Below, piece after piece: positions 1-9,424 of a stretch of 64,000 nucleotides of DNA. The notes under the pieces are model-generated. The model was not told where the DNA came from. It did no database searches and saw only the letters and a program-made list of their open reading frames with translations. The position numbers and the translations under genes are program-made. The stretch spans positions 33,605 through 97,604 of the forward strand of contig JAQBPB010000015.1 of NCBI GenBank assembly GCA_028287745.1, given 5' to 3'. The stretch's first letter is position 1. Each line of letters starts with the position of its first letter. The stretch comes from Chloroflexota bacterium. GTDB taxonomy: Bacteria > Chloroflexota > Chloroflexia > Chloroheliales > Chloroheliaceae.

Positions 1-1
1 C

Positions 2-958
2 TATGGCGTGGGCTACTGGCTTTCCAGCCGGGAGCTTCAACCGCTCAGTGTATTGTCCACCACCATGCAAAGCCTGAGCGAGCAGAAATTACAGGTCCGC
101 CTGCCGGGACCAAAGCCCTACTCCGACGAAGCCCAGAAGTTGACCGACGCCTTTAACCAGATGTCGGAAAGGCTTGAAAACGCCTTTGCCTTGCAGCGTT
201 CCTTCGTAGGGGATGTCTCGCACGAATTGCGCACTCCCCTGACCGCTATCCGGGGCCAGGTTGATGTGCTGTTAATGGACCCCTGCCTGACCGGCCAGGC
301 CCGGGCCGATGTCCAGCAGATAAACGGTGAGCTTGGTCGCCTATCCCGCCTGGTCAGCAATCTCCTGGCCTCGGCCAGGGCCGAAACCGGGATGCTGCCA
401 CAGCTTTACCCTTCCCGCCAGCCGGTGGAACTGGATGAAGTCCTGTTCGAAATCGCCCGCCAGGGCCGCTTCCTGAACCCCAAAGTCGAGCTGGTGCTGG
501 GCTCTCTGCCCCAGTTACAGGTGCCGGGCGATAGCGACTTGCTGCGCCAGTTGTTGCTCAACCTGGTTGATAACGCCATGGTTTACACTCCGGCGGGCGG
601 CCGGGTGGTTATCGAAGCCAGCGAGAGCGAAGACCGGGAAAAAGTAATCATCAGCGTGACCGATACCGGGCCGGGTATCAAAGCGGAAGACTTGCCGCAT
701 ATTTTCGAGCGGCATTACCGCAGCAGCGGTATTGACCGGGGCAGCCGGGTCGGGTCCGGGTTGGGCCTCTATATCTCCGGGCTGATTGCCAAAGCGCACA
801 ACGGCTGGATCGAAGTTACCACCACCCCCGAGAAGGGCAGCCGGTTTAGCCTGTGGCTACCGGCAGGCGGCCTCAACCATTCCGGGGAAAACCGCAAGCG
901 GCTGCTTTCGATGTCCAACGTGACCACCAAAAGATTATACGAAGACATAGTAAATTAA
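2..958 (+). CDS. Sensor histidine kinase, 3' part (5' end outside window)
   Basis: The frame is open to the first base of the window, so the N-terminal sensor and membrane part is missing. What remains begins with a HAMP-like linker, then a HisKA dimerisation helix with the phospho-acceptor in SHELRTPL (His about 72 counted from the GTG at position 8). An HATPase_c domain follows with an N box (LLNLVDNA), a G1 box (DTGPGI) and a G2 box (GSGLGLYI). The family autophosphorylates on His and passes phosphate to a response regulator, which is probably encoded upstream outside the window. About 25 residues follow the ATPase domain and look unstructured. The kinase identity is certain from the motifs; the signal it senses cannot be read. 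Confidence 0.93.
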   Translation, partial: YGVGYWLSSRELQPLSVLSTTMQSLSEQKLQVRLPGPKPYSDEAQKLTDAFNQMSERLENAFALQRSFVGDVSHELRTPLTAIRGQVDVLLMDPCLTGQARADVQQINGELGRLSRLVSNLLASARAETGMLPQLYPSRQPVELDEVLFEIARQGRFLNPKVELVLGSLPQLQVPGDSDLLRQLLLNLVDNAMVYTPAGGRVVIEASESEDREKVIISVTDTGPGIKAEDLPHIFERHYRSSGIDRGSRVGSGLGLYISGLIAKAHNGWIEVTTTPEKGSRFSLWLPAGGLNHSGENRKRLLSMSNVTTKRLYEDIVN

Positions 959-1059
959 CCCTTTGTAAAGGGCCATCCGGTCGGGCTGTTTATAGCCTTT
1001 AGCTGACTGATTAAAACGGGCGATTGGACCTGATAGTGGTAAACAGGTATAAAAAACAG

Positions 1060-1090
1060 AGAGGGTACGTTCTGCTCAAACGTACCCTCT
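1060..1090 (-). terminator. Hairpin with T-run on the minus strand
   Basis: A perfect 12-bp stem (1060-1071 with 1079-1090) has a 7-base loop. Read on the minus strand it is followed within two bases by six T, the form of an intrinsic terminator. On the + strand no T-run follows, so it is unlikely to end the kinase transcript as a classical terminator, although the stem could still act from that side. Confidence 0.6.
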
Positions 1091-1124
1091 GTGATTCAGG
1101 AAATGATGTGATGGATATATTAAT

Positions 1125-1194
1125 CCTCCCTGGCTGCGTCATTGTAAACCAGGATAGTTAAAAAACCTTCCTGGTTGCGCCATTGTTAACCAGG
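1125..1194. repeat. Two direct copies of a 29-base hairpin element
   Basis: The segments 1125-1153 and 1166-1194 match at all but about four or five of 29 bases. Each starts with CCTGG and ends with CCAGG, so each can fold on itself; the second has a 7-bp stem (CCTGGTT/AACCAGG). On the minus strand the second copy is followed by a run of six T. It may be a duplicated terminator or a small dispersed palindromic element. Confidence 0.5.
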
Positions 1195-2044
1195 TGATAA
1201 TAACCAAGCATCATTGGTTGGTCATATAGTCGGTTTAAAAATCTTTAGGAAAAAGACTTGTATGAAATTATTATACCATCACATGCAACCCCTTTAACTT
1301 ATATTTAATTCTGATTTGAGTTCAAAATCAATCTATCCATAGCTTATTATTATATAGTACCCATTCAAATAAGATATCTCGATACTTTAATAATGTGGGG
1401 CATTAAAAATCTTGTATTAATATTCTACAATTCTTAAACATTTGTAAGATTAAAAACATCCATTTCAATAGATGGGTTTCTCTCTAGCTTAAATCCTCTT
1501 TCTCCTCAATCTTTACCTGCCTTTATGCCTCTCAGATAAGCCAGGATATCTTAAACTCAGGTCCGCTCCTGACATCACCGGGAAGAAATCCGAATCTTTA
1601 ACTAGCTTTGTAACCGCTTTTGCTGGCCCATCCGATTAAATCTTAATCAGTTACAGCTTCTTATTACCTGAATAATCAAAATGCCGTTTGTTAATTAGTA
1701 AACTTGCTTAACTCTATCAACAGTCCCTGTAAATTCCAGGCCGCGCCCTTCCACTTTATATATTCCAGGGTCGCCGGAAATTTCGCGCTGTGCACCTTAC
1801 CCGTTTTGCTTCACTAACCTGGCCTTATGCCTTGACCTGTTTCACCTCCAGCTAAACACTGACAAAAAAAGGCGGCCCTTCCTACCGGAGAGTCGCCCCC
1901 TTATACTATTCAATTGCTATGACACCACCTGGCTCCAACCCGGGCATTTAACTTATCTTGAATGGCCTGGGCCGGATACCTTTCAGGCCGGTGCTATTAC
2001 CCGGCCACTGTTGAAGCGCAAAACGGCCCTCCCTATGGCAAGCC

Positions 2045-2374
2045 CTAACTGGCGGATGGTCCCCTAAACGAAACCCCGCCTGCCTTACGCAGTAATTCTA
2101 AAGATTCCTGGGGGGTAAATAACCGGGTCGTCTTAGCCATCTTCAGGTGGCCCGGTATGGTGGCGGAAACGGATAGTGCGGCGGCGGAGGCGTCATCGGG
2201 GGCCTCAAAAATGACAATACCATCGTACTCTCCAAAGCAATAATACAGGTTAAGCAACTTGCCGCCCAGGCTTTCGGCTAGCCCGCTGATTGGTCCGGAA
2301 CGGTCTACTGGATTCCTGGACAGCGAGGCCCAGGCGTCTGGTGTGTAAGTAAATTGAATCATGTAAACTGCCAT
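2045..2374 (-). CDS. GYD domain-containing protein
   Basis: A small protein of 109 residues with the ferredoxin-like pattern of the GYD family: an opening beta strand (YMIQFTYT), a helix over SGLAESLGGKLLNLYY, then FGEYDGIVIFEAPDD, where GEYDG corresponds to the GYD signature, and a helix with SATIPGHLK. The family is widespread and its biochemical role is unknown. The ATG start is supported by a strong ribosome-binding site (GGAGG about six bases upstream). It stands alone in a gene-poor zone; hairpins at 1060-1194 could end its transcript. Confidence 0.8.
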   Translation of the reverse strand: MAVYMIQFTYTPDAWASLSRNPVDRSGPISGLAESLGGKLLNLYYCFGEYDGIVIFEAPDDASAAALSVSATIPGHLKMAKTTRLFTPQESLELLRKAGGVSFRGPSAS

Positions 2375-2743
2375 AATTTACCTCCTGCAATAGAAATAAA
2401 GGCGTGGATTCCAGCCTTAAAAAAGGTGAAACCACCCGTTTTATGTAATAAAAGGGGATAGCCAGGCCATCTATGTTTTGTGTAGTCGAGGCGAAAAGTG
2501 AGAGTATATTAGATTGAAAAATGGAATCAATATGAGGATATTATAACCACAGCTTTCCTGAGTGTCAACAACAGATTTATTATTTCCAGTTTAAATTTAT
2601 ATAAACAGGTAAAAGGGATGCTGTGTGGAGGATAAAGAAAATTTATTTTATAAAGAGAAATGAACGGCTTCACTACTCCTACTAGAATCGAAAAAGAGTG
2701 GGTGAGTTAAAGATTTCTAATCTAACGTGCTTCATTAATTTAT
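2375..2743. other. AT-rich intergenic region
   Basis: Apart from the ribosome-binding site of the GYD gene at its left edge, I see no gene or strong hairpin here. Base composition is much richer in A and T than in the flanking housekeeping genes. Confidence 0.5.
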
Positions 2744-3082
2744 CTATTCATTATTTTCGGTAATGTAACAACGGATTTTATAATTCCGTGCTACATTTAT
2801 AAAATAAAAGGTGTGTCCAAAAAACTTGCCGAGTTGTAAGTAAACTATTTCATTTAATGCGGCAACTGCTCTGTTTAATCTAATTACATCTAATTCAAAA
2901 GCTTGTTGCAGTTCAGGTCTGGTTAGACTAGCCTTGTCTGAAAATACGCCTTTGACAAAAGCGGGTTTATCTCCTTCTAGATCAAAATATATATCACCAA
3001 AGGAAAAAATATAAAAATAAAAAAGAGGGCGGCTGCAGGGCCCACCCTCATTGTTAGAAGTTATCATGTGCTTTACACACAT
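2744..3082 (-). pseudogene. Possible transposase N-terminal remnant
   Basis: The 112-codon frame has a middle section resembling the N-terminal part of some transposases: an FGDIYFDLEGD segment, a short linker, then a helix-turn-helix-like stretch (LTRPELQQAFELD followed by RLNRAVAALNE). After that the sequence loses protein-like character and is AT-driven. No catalytic DDE-type region, terminal inverted repeat or target duplication is visible. I read it as a decayed fragment, but a small orphan protein or a chance frame is possible. Confidence 0.35.
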
Positions 3083-3332
3083 GGGAGGAGAGATAATGTA
3101 GTAAGAATTGAAGAATTTCTTTAGGAAAAGGTTGTTAGAACTTATGTTCTGGTTATATTATAGCACACAATTTCTATTCCGATCTTAAAATAGTATTAAA
3201 ATTACGGCATGGCATCCCTGTTACACCCTGGACCGGGTTTGAATTGGGCCATTGCCAATGTTATAATGAGGCGATTAAGTGACAAGACCTGCACCTGGCT
3301 TTATTGAGTAAACAGAAAGAGTTGAGGAACCT

Positions 3333-4097
3333 ATGTCTGGACATAGCAAATGGCACTCCATCCGGCGCAGCAAGGGCATACTGGACAATAAACGCGGCGC
3401 AGTCTTCACTCAGATTGCCCGTGAAATAACGGTAGCAGTCCGGGAAGGTGGAGGTGGTGACCCAAATGCTAACTTCCGTCTGCGCGTAGTGTTGCAAAAG
3501 GCCAAAGGGGCCAATATGCCCGCTGATAATATTGACCGGGCAATCAAACGCGGCCTCGGCACCGTCGAAGGGGAAGTCCAGGACGAAGAAATTACTTATG
3601 AGGGTTACGGCCCCGGTGGCTGCGCCATCCTGGTTAAAACCCTGACCAACAATCGCAACCGGACCGCCAGCGAAGTGCGCAGCGCCTTTACCAAAGGTGG
3701 CGGCAACCTGGGAGAGTTAGGCTCGGTCGGGTGGATGTTCCAGCGGCGCGGCGTGATTCAACTTGAAATTAACAACCACGATGTCGAAGAAATGGAAATG
3801 GCCGCCATTGACGCCGGGGCCGATGATGTTACCGAAACCACCGACGAGAACGACAACCGCATCCTGGAAGTGTACACCACCTTCGAGGATTGGAAAAAGG
3901 TCCAGGAGGCTTTCGACAAGCAGGGCTACAATACCATCAGCAGCGAAGATGTAATGCAGCCTTCTACCAATATGGACCTGCCCCAGGATAAGACCTTGCA
4001 AGCCTTGAAATTGATTGACCGCCTGGAAGAACTGGACGACGTTCAGAATGTCTACACCAACCTGACCGTTTCCGATGAAGTCGCGGCCATGAGCTAG
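3333..4097 (+). CDS. yebC: YebC/PmpR family transcriptional/translational regulator
   Basis: A full-length 254-residue member of the YebC family, opening with the diagnostic MSGHSKWHSI and continuing with the conserved regions around ITVAVREGGGDPN, NMPADNIDRAIKRG and YEGYGPGGCAILV. Family members act in the cytoplasm, some as DNA-binding regulators and, by more recent work, some in easing ribosome stalling at proline stretches. This window encodes very proline-rich proteins at 32.9-34.9 kb. The ATG has a GAGG box about six bases upstream. A hairpin at 4112-4155 closes the gene, separating it from ruvC. Confidence 0.96.
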   Translation: MSGHSKWHSIRRSKGILDNKRGAVFTQIAREITVAVREGGGGDPNANFRLRVVLQKAKGANMPADNIDRAIKRGLGTVEGEVQDEEITYEGYGPGGCAILVKTLTNNRNRTASEVRSAFTKGGGNLGELGSVGWMFQRRGVIQLEINNHDVEEMEMAAIDAGADDVTETTDENDNRILEVYTTFEDWKKVQEAFDKQGYNTISSEDVMQPSTNMDLPQDKTLQALKLIDRLEELDDVQNVYTNLTVSDEVAAMS

Positions 4098-4111
4098 CGG
4101 CTTGATCCGTT

Positions 4112-4155
4112 GCCGGCCGTCAGTGGTTAAAGGAATCCCGCTGCTGACGACCGGC
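4112..4155 (+). terminator. Terminator after yebC
   Basis: The arms 4112-4123 and 4144-4155 form a 12-bp stem with one G-T pair and are followed by TATTTTTAT. It lies just after the yebC stop codon and before ruvC. Confidence 0.7.
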
Positions 4156-4271
4156 TATTTTTATCTGCGGCTTTTTAACTACCGGCTTTACAGCCCGGTT
4201 ACATCAAACTTATAGACAGGAAACAACCGCTGCCAACCGTTGATAAAAATCCGAATACCGACCCCGACCTC

Positions 4272-4781
4272 GTGCTGGGTATAGACCCCGGTACTGCCAT
4301 TATGGGTTACGGCCTGGTTAGAGCAACCGATGGGGCCGCCTCACCGGGCGACTTCGAGATGGTCGAATACGGCACCCTGACCACTCCGGCCGGAGTACCC
4401 CTGGCCCGCCGCCTGCTCAGCCTCTATGGGCAACTCAATGCCCTGCTGGACCGCTTTAACCCTTCGGAAGTGGTCGTGGAAGAGCTTTTCTTTAACCGCA
4501 ATACAACTACCGCTATGGCGGTCGGCCAGGCCCGGGGTGTCGCCCTGCTGGCGGCGGCTAACCATAACCTGGCCGTGCAGGAATACACTCCTTTGCAGGT
4601 TAAACAGGCCCTGACCGGCTACGGCCGGGCCACCAAGGACCAGATACAGCATATGGTGCGGGTACTGCTTGAGCTGGATTATACGCCCCAGCCCGATGAC
4701 GCGGCGGACGCCCTGGCCCTGGCGATTTGTCATTTGCGCGGCAGGCGCTTTCAGAATTTGTTAGCGGAACAATCCGAATAA
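4272..4781 (+). CDS. ruvC: Holliday junction endonuclease RuvC
   Basis: RuvC resolves Holliday junctions during recombination as a dimer working with RuvAB. The 169-residue product has the expected RNase H-like fold landmarks: LGIDPGTAIMGYG with the first catalytic Asp, VVEELFFNRNTTTAMAVGQARG with the catalytic Glu, and the C-terminal DDAADALALAICH with the last acidic pair. Length fits the family. The start is uncertain: the GTG gives the usual beginning MLGIDPG, but no clear ribosome-binding site precedes it and the frame is open further upstream without ATG. ruvA and ruvB, often next to yebC-ruvC, do not follow here. Confidence 0.95.
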   Translation: MLGIDPGTAIMGYGLVRATDGAASPGDFEMVEYGTLTTPAGVPLARRLLSLYGQLNALLDRFNPSEVVVEELFFNRNTTTAMAVGQARGVALLAAANHNLAVQEYTPLQVKQALTGYGRATKDQIQHMVRVLLELDYTPQPDDAADALALAICHLRGRRFQNLLAEQSE

Positions 4782-4842
4782 TCCTTTATCTCAATGCCGC
4801 CCTTGCCTTTTATCTTTGATTTAATATTAGGAGCCACCCACC

Positions 4843-5838
4843 ATGAGTACTAATTTACCGGAAGGCTTTACGGCCAGAGCCCCCCAGCCTGCTGAAATCC
4901 GCCAGGTTTACGAATTTATAAAAATGTGCGATATCGCCGAAGTGGGCCAGCCGGATATTGACCTGGATGAACTGGAAATAAAGTGGAGCCAGCCGGATTT
5001 TAACCTGGAAACCGATGCTCTTTTAGTGCTAACGCCCCAGGGCGAGATTGTTGGCTATGGGTCTTGCCAGGAACTAGGTAAGCCGACAATGCTCATTGCC
5101 GCCAACACTCACCCCGGCTTTTACGACAAGGGCATCGGGTCTTTCCTGCTGGACCGGGCCGAGGAACGCCTGGGCCAGCAAATTGGCCGCTTAGACCCAA
5201 CCTTAGAGGTTACCTTTGCTAACTGGTCGCACTCCCCCAACCAGGCCGCTCGCCGCTTGCTTGAAAGCCGGGGCTACCGCCAGATCCGCGAGTTCTGGCA
5301 AATGGAATACCAGTTTGAAGGGCCGCCGCATGCACCGGCCTGGCCGGACGGTATCGCTGTCCGGTCTTTCGTGCGCGGCCAGGACGAACAGGCCGTTTAT
5401 GATGTTTACGAAGCCACCTTTAGCGATCACTGGGGCCACGTGCCCATTTCTTTCGCCGAATACGCCGAGAAGCGCTTTACCCGGAAAGATTTTAACCCGG
5501 ACATGTGGTTCCTGGCAGTAAATACCGCCAGTGGTGAAGCCGCCGGGTATGCGGCTTGCTCGCTCGACCCCGAAGATGACCGGGGCTGGGTCAATAACCT
5601 GGGTGTAAAACGGGCTTACCGGCGCGGCGGCCTGGGCCTGGCCCTGCTGCGCCATTCCTTCCAAAAGATTTATGAAAAGGGCAAAGCCGCCACTCGCCTG
5701 GTGGTGGATGGACAGAGCCTGACCGGGGCCGTCAGCCTCTATACCGGGGCCGGTATGCAGCCGGTTATGAGCTATACCCGGTTTGAAAAGATTGTCCGGC
5801 CCGGTATCGCGGTAGGCGTCAAAGAACTGGCCGGTTAA
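4843..5838 (+). CDS. Tandem GNAT-domain N-acetyltransferase
   Basis: A 331-residue protein with two GNAT folds in a row. The first (about 13-150) has the acetyl-CoA loop in PGFYDKGIGSFLLDRAE; the second (about 168-325) has it in RRGGLGLALLRHSF. Two-domain GNAT proteins of this type include MshD-like and antibiotic-modifying enzymes, but the acceptor substrate cannot be inferred here. The ATG start is preceded by AGGAG at a good distance. It ends before a bidirectional terminator shared with the opposing rtcB. Confidence 0.88.
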   Translation: MSTNLPEGFTARAPQPAEIRQVYEFIKMCDIAEVGQPDIDLDELEIKWSQPDFNLETDALLVLTPQGEIVGYGSCQELGKPTMLIAANTHPGFYDKGIGSFLLDRAEERLGQQIGRLDPTLEVTFANWSHSPNQAARRLLESRGYRQIREFWQMEYQFEGPPHAPAWPDGIAVRSFVRGQDEQAVYDVYEATFSDHWGHVPISFAEYAEKRFTRKDFNPDMWFLAVNTASGEAAGYAACSLDPEDDRGWVNNLGVKRAYRRGGLGLALLRHSFQKIYEKGKAATRLVVDGQSLTGAVSLYTGAGMQPVMSYTRFEKIVRPGIAVGVKELAG

Positions 5839-6065
5839 AACCAACCTTGCTTTCGTTTGATAGCGGGTAACGTTGTAATCCTTTCATTTGGATATGCACG
5901 ATACCTCCTGGACACCCGGCGGTGCAAAGGAGGTTCCCGGTTTTTCTTAGCTCTTAATCTGGTTAGCACTTTTTCTATTCTACCTGTCAGCAAGCAAAGT
6001 CAACCTTGTTTAAGGAGTATTCAAAATAACAATATTAAAATTTGCAAGCACACTTGCTATAAAAT

Positions 6066-6102
6066 AAAAACAACCCGGTGGGAAACCTGCCGGGTTGTTT
6101 TT
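6066..6102. terminator. Bidirectional terminator between GNAT gene and rtcB
   Basis: A 13-bp perfect stem (6066-6078 with 6090-6102) with A-run on the left and T-run on the right, so it reads as an intrinsic terminator from both sides. It lies between two convergent genes. Confidence 0.85.
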
Positions 6103-6115
6103 ATTAGGTTTTTGT

Positions 6116-7528
6116 CTAATCAACTCCTTTTAGGGAAGCCAACGGCCATAAACGGTACTGGATTTCAGCCAGGCCCGCCCCTACTACCGCATTAACGACC
6201 TCCTCCGACGACTTGTAGCAGGCGTCTGACTCGTCCAGCGGCACGTTACCGTTGATATTAACGATAACCCCGGCTTCCTGGTAAATCTTGTTCACCTTGG
6301 CCTGGACCAACCGCCGCTTGGCTTCTCCACGGGATAGCTTCCGGCCCGCCCCGTGGTTGACCGAGTAGCCGCTTTTCACGGCTCCTTCCAGTGGCCGCAA
6401 AATATAGCTGAAGTCCCGGTTGCTTCCCGGAATCAGGACCGGATGGCCTGTAGCTTCCCAGATAGTCCTGTTTAGCCCCGGGTGTCCGGCCGGAAAGGCC
6501 CGGGTGGCCCCTTTGCGGTGGACCCAGACGTTTCCGAAATCGGGCTGCCATTCCTGCTGGACCAGGTTGTGGCTGATTTCATAGATTAGCTCAAGCTCCT
6601 GCCCGAATACTTCTTTGAAAGCCTCAGCCACCTGCTCGAACAGGATTAACCGGTTGATTATCGCAAAGTTTCCCCCGGCCGCCACCGCGTTCAGATAGCT
6701 GCGGTGGTGCGGCGAGTCGGGTGTAAAGTAGCCCAGGTCAATATTGGTGGTCGTTCCGGGATTTTCCTGGCGGGCCATTTCGAAATAGTTGGTCGCCAGC
6801 CCGTGCCCAAAACCCCGGCTCCCGGTGTGGACCTGGACGAACAGGGTCTGGGTCTCCTCGCAGCGCTGCAACTCGATAAAGTGGTTGCCGCCGCCCAACG
6901 AGCCTAGCTGGTTCAAACCGCGTTCCGGCCGTCCTTTACCGCCCCAGGGGATTTTCCAGCCGTCATCAACCGGAATGCGGTTGCGCTCGGCCCGGCTGCG
7001 GTCAATCCGTGCGCCGTATTTGCCAATATAATAATCGGCTCCGCCCCGGACCAACTTTTCAAACTCGCCCTCCGAAATACGGCCCTGACGGGTCTTGCTG
7101 GCGTTTCCGGCTCCCATTGACACTCGCTCGGTTACCGCCTGGTTAAAGGCCAACCGCTTTTTGGGGGTAGCTTTCTCGACTGGCACATCTGAACGCGCGC
7201 TCATCATACCGCAGCCAATATCATAACCGACCGGCCCCATCGCCACGGTCTCCTCGGTGATGATGACGCTGCCGACCGGCACGCCGTAACCGTAGTGCGC
7301 GTCCGGCGTGATGGCGATTAACTTTACGCCGGGAAAACGGCTGGCATTTACTATTTGCTGATAAAGGCCGTCTTCGGCTTGTTCAAGCAGGGCCGGGGTG
7401 AAGAACAGGCGCACCGGCACCTCACCCGTATCAGGCGTTTTTAAATCAAAATAGCCTTCCGGGTTCGCCTGGGCGTAATCTTTCCAGTTATATACTAAAA
7501 TCGGTTTGTTTTTCATCTCTCGGCCCAC
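6116..7528 (-). CDS. rtcB: RtcB family RNA-splicing ligase
   Basis: RtcB joins RNA ends bearing 2',3'-cyclic phosphate or 3'-phosphate to 5'-OH ends, using GTP and manganese, in tRNA splicing or RNA repair. All hallmark motifs are present in the 470-residue product: DAHYGYG, GYDIGCGM (metal-binding Cys), GGGNHFIE, HTGSRGFGH and SVNHGAGRKLSR with the His that carries GMP. The annotated start is GTG; an ATG four codons later (7514-7516) is equally plausible because a purine-rich AAGGGAAAG lies upstream of both. No RtcA cyclase or RtcR regulator is adjacent, so it is expressed alone and its RNA target is not evident. Confidence 0.95.
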   Translation of the reverse strand: MGREMKNKPILVYNWKDYAQANPEGYFDLKTPDTGEVPVRLFFTPALLEQAEDGLYQQIVNASRFPGVKLIAITPDAHYGYGVPVGSVIITEETVAMGPVGYDIGCGMMSARSDVPVEKATPKKRLAFNQAVTERVSMGAGNASKTRQGRISEGEFEKLVRGGADYYIGKYGARIDRSRAERNRIPVDDGWKIPWGGKGRPERGLNQLGSLGGGNHFIELQRCEETQTLFVQVHTGSRGFGHGLATNYFEMARQENPGTTTNIDLGYFTPDSPHHRSYLNAVAAGGNFAIINRLILFEQVAEAFKEVFGQELELIYEISHNLVQQEWQPDFGNVWVHRKGATRAFPAGHPGLNRTIWEATGHPVLIPGSNRDFSYILRPLEGAVKSGYSVNHGAGRKLSRGEAKRRLVQAKVNKIYQEAGVIVNINGNVPLDESDACYKSSEEVVNAVVGAGLAEIQYRLWPLASLKGVD

Positions 7529-7758
7529 TTTCCCTTGTTTCCTTTCGGAACATACTACAACCTAATTGCTTAGTTGGTTGTAATATATCATTAATGAAAA
7601 TGCCTGTCAAGAACCATTAGCAACTCTCACGCCAGGGTTGCGGGTCAGAGTGGGATTGACCGCCAGGGGTCCCATCTGGTACTTGTAAAAGGCTGGCTAA
7701 ACTGGTAAGCTGCAAGTAATTTCCCGGAAAATGATTATGAAGTGACTGGTATGTGTAG

Positions 7759-9345
7759 ATGACACAAATTTTAATTATCGAGGACGACCCGCTGGTGCGG
7801 GAGACCACCGTTGACATGCTGGAGGCTGAAGGTTACAGCTTAATCAGCGCCGATAATGGCCGCAAGGGTGTCGAACTGGCAATTAAAAATCAGCCTGACC
7901 TGATAATCTGCGATATTATGATGCCTCAGTTGGACGGTTACGGGGTCCTGAACGCTTTGAAGCAAGAAAAAGCTCTCCCGGCTATTCCATTTATTTTTCT
8001 GACGGCTAAAGCCGAGAGAAGCGATTGGCGCCTGGGCATGCAGTTGGGCGCCGATGATTACCTGGTCAAGCCCTTTACCAGGGGTGAATTATTAGCGTCG
8101 ATTCAGGCCCGCCTCCGCCACCACGCCGCCCTGGCCGAGTACTACAACCGCCAGCTTGAAGAAAACGAAACCCGGCTGCTTAACTTTTTTGAAGCCGATA
8201 TTCTTCAGGACCTCCAGCCCGTCTCCCAGGCCCTGGATGCTTTGGCGGTAGCCCTCTTCCTGCCTGAAACTGGTAATGCCGACCCCGCTAACCTTAAACT
8301 TTTCTCTTCCTATCCCACGTCTTACCCTTCGCCGGGTATTTCCAGCAAATTGGCCCAGCAGGCTTTACTTACCGGCCATCCCGGCTACTACCGCTTGAAG
8401 GATGGCTGCTATGCCGCCTACCTGCCGCTGCTCTGGAAAGACGAGTTGCTGGGTGTCCTGGGGCTGGTCCGGCCCCTGGCGGAAAATCAACCTGGCGGGC
8501 CGGAAGTGCTCGACCACCCCTACCAGCGGCGGCTTTTGACCATCCAGTACCAGCTTGGCCTGGCCCTGAATAACGCTCGCCTGACCGAGCAGACCCGTCT
8601 GAATACCGGGCTGGAGGAGACCTCCGACCTGACATCCTCCATACTGTCGGCGGTCTCACACGAATTGCGCACCCCGCTCACCTCGATTAAGACGGCTGTC
8701 TCCGGCCTGAAAGATAATGTTGTGGCCCTTTCGCCGGAGGAACAGCAGGACTATATCAGCATGATTGACCAGGAAGTGGACCGGCTGGATAAACTCATTC
8801 ACCAGATTCTTGACCACAGCCGCATTGAAGCCGGGAAACTTCAGAGCGAAAAGGGCCTTTTCTTCCTACCTGAGATCGTTCATTCCACGGTTGACCGGTT
8901 GGGACGCCTGCCCCTGGTCGCCCGGCACCCGGTACAGACCGAGATTGAAGCCGACCTGCCGCTGGTCTACCTCGATTTTATCCAGGTCGAAGAAGTGCTA
9001 ACCAACCTTTTGGAGAACGCCGCCAAATACTCGGAGCCTGGTACGCATATCCTTATCAGGGTCCGCCGCATGCCCCGGCCTTTCCAGGTGGACGCAGGCC
9101 CGGCCCAGCTTGGCTTGCTGGTCGAAGTTATCGATGGGGGAATGGGTATTCCCGAGAGTGAACTGGAACGAGTCTTTCAGAAATATTACCGGGTAAATTC
9201 AGTGACCAATGGGCATACTAAAACAGGCGGCCTGGGCCTGGGGCTAGCAATTGCCCGGTCCCTGGTAAAAGCGCATGATGGGGAAATCTGGGCTTACCTG
9301 AACCAGGAAAAGGGCACTACATTCGCCTTTTGGCTTCCTTTTTAA
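7759..9345 (+). CDS. Hybrid REC-histidine kinase
   Basis: A soluble 528-residue signalling protein with an N-terminal receiver (acidic pair near residue 9, phospho-acceptor Asp52 in CDIMMP, Lys104 in YLVKPF). A coiled linker and a divergent GAF-like region (about 145-275) follow. A HisKA helix has His301 in SHELRTPL, and an HATPase domain has an N box (NLLENAAKYS), DGGMGIP and GGLGLGLAIA. It has no membrane segment, so it probably relays phosphate received at its own receiver. The OmpR-type regulator 79 bases downstream is the likely partner. Confidence 0.93.
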   Translation: MTQILIIEDDPLVRETTVDMLEAEGYSLISADNGRKGVELAIKNQPDLIICDIMMPQLDGYGVLNALKQEKALPAIPFIFLTAKAERSDWRLGMQLGADDYLVKPFTRGELLASIQARLRHHAALAEYYNRQLEENETRLLNFFEADILQDLQPVSQALDALAVALFLPETGNADPANLKLFSSYPTSYPSPGISSKLAQQALLTGHPGYYRLKDGCYAAYLPLLWKDELLGVLGLVRPLAENQPGGPEVLDHPYQRRLLTIQYQLGLALNNARLTEQTRLNTGLEETSDLTSSILSAVSHELRTPLTSIKTAVSGLKDNVVALSPEEQQDYISMIDQEVDRLDKLIHQILDHSRIEAGKLQSEKGLFFLPEIVHSTVDRLGRLPLVARHPVQTEIEADLPLVYLDFIQVEEVLTNLLENAAKYSEPGTHILIRVRRMPRPFQVDAGPAQLGLLVEVIDGGMGIPESELERVFQKYYRVNSVTNGHTKTGGLGLGLAIARSLVKAHDGEIWAYLNQEKGTTFAFWLPF

Positions 9346-9424
9346 GTTAAGGTATTGTATTTTGTCTATATTAAATATAGTCTAACGTTAAACTGCTTAC
9401 CCGGGGTTACAAATCTAGGAATGG

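Larger units (their letters stand above)
959..2044. other. Long AT-rich intergenic region
   Basis: No convincing reading frame was found on either strand. The region holds a 12-bp perfect hairpin (1060-1090), a pair of near-identical hairpin repeats (1125-1194), and near 1862-1903 a weak hairpin next to a run of seven A on the + strand (T on the minus strand). All are oriented as possible ends of minus-strand transcripts from the GYD-domain gene. The stretch about 1250-1480 is strongly AT-rich. Confidence 0.6.

Noticed and set aside
5857..6195. A 112-codon + strand frame after the GNAT gene
   Set aside because: It runs through the bidirectional terminator and into the rtcB 3' end, has no family-like pattern and no good ribosome-binding site.
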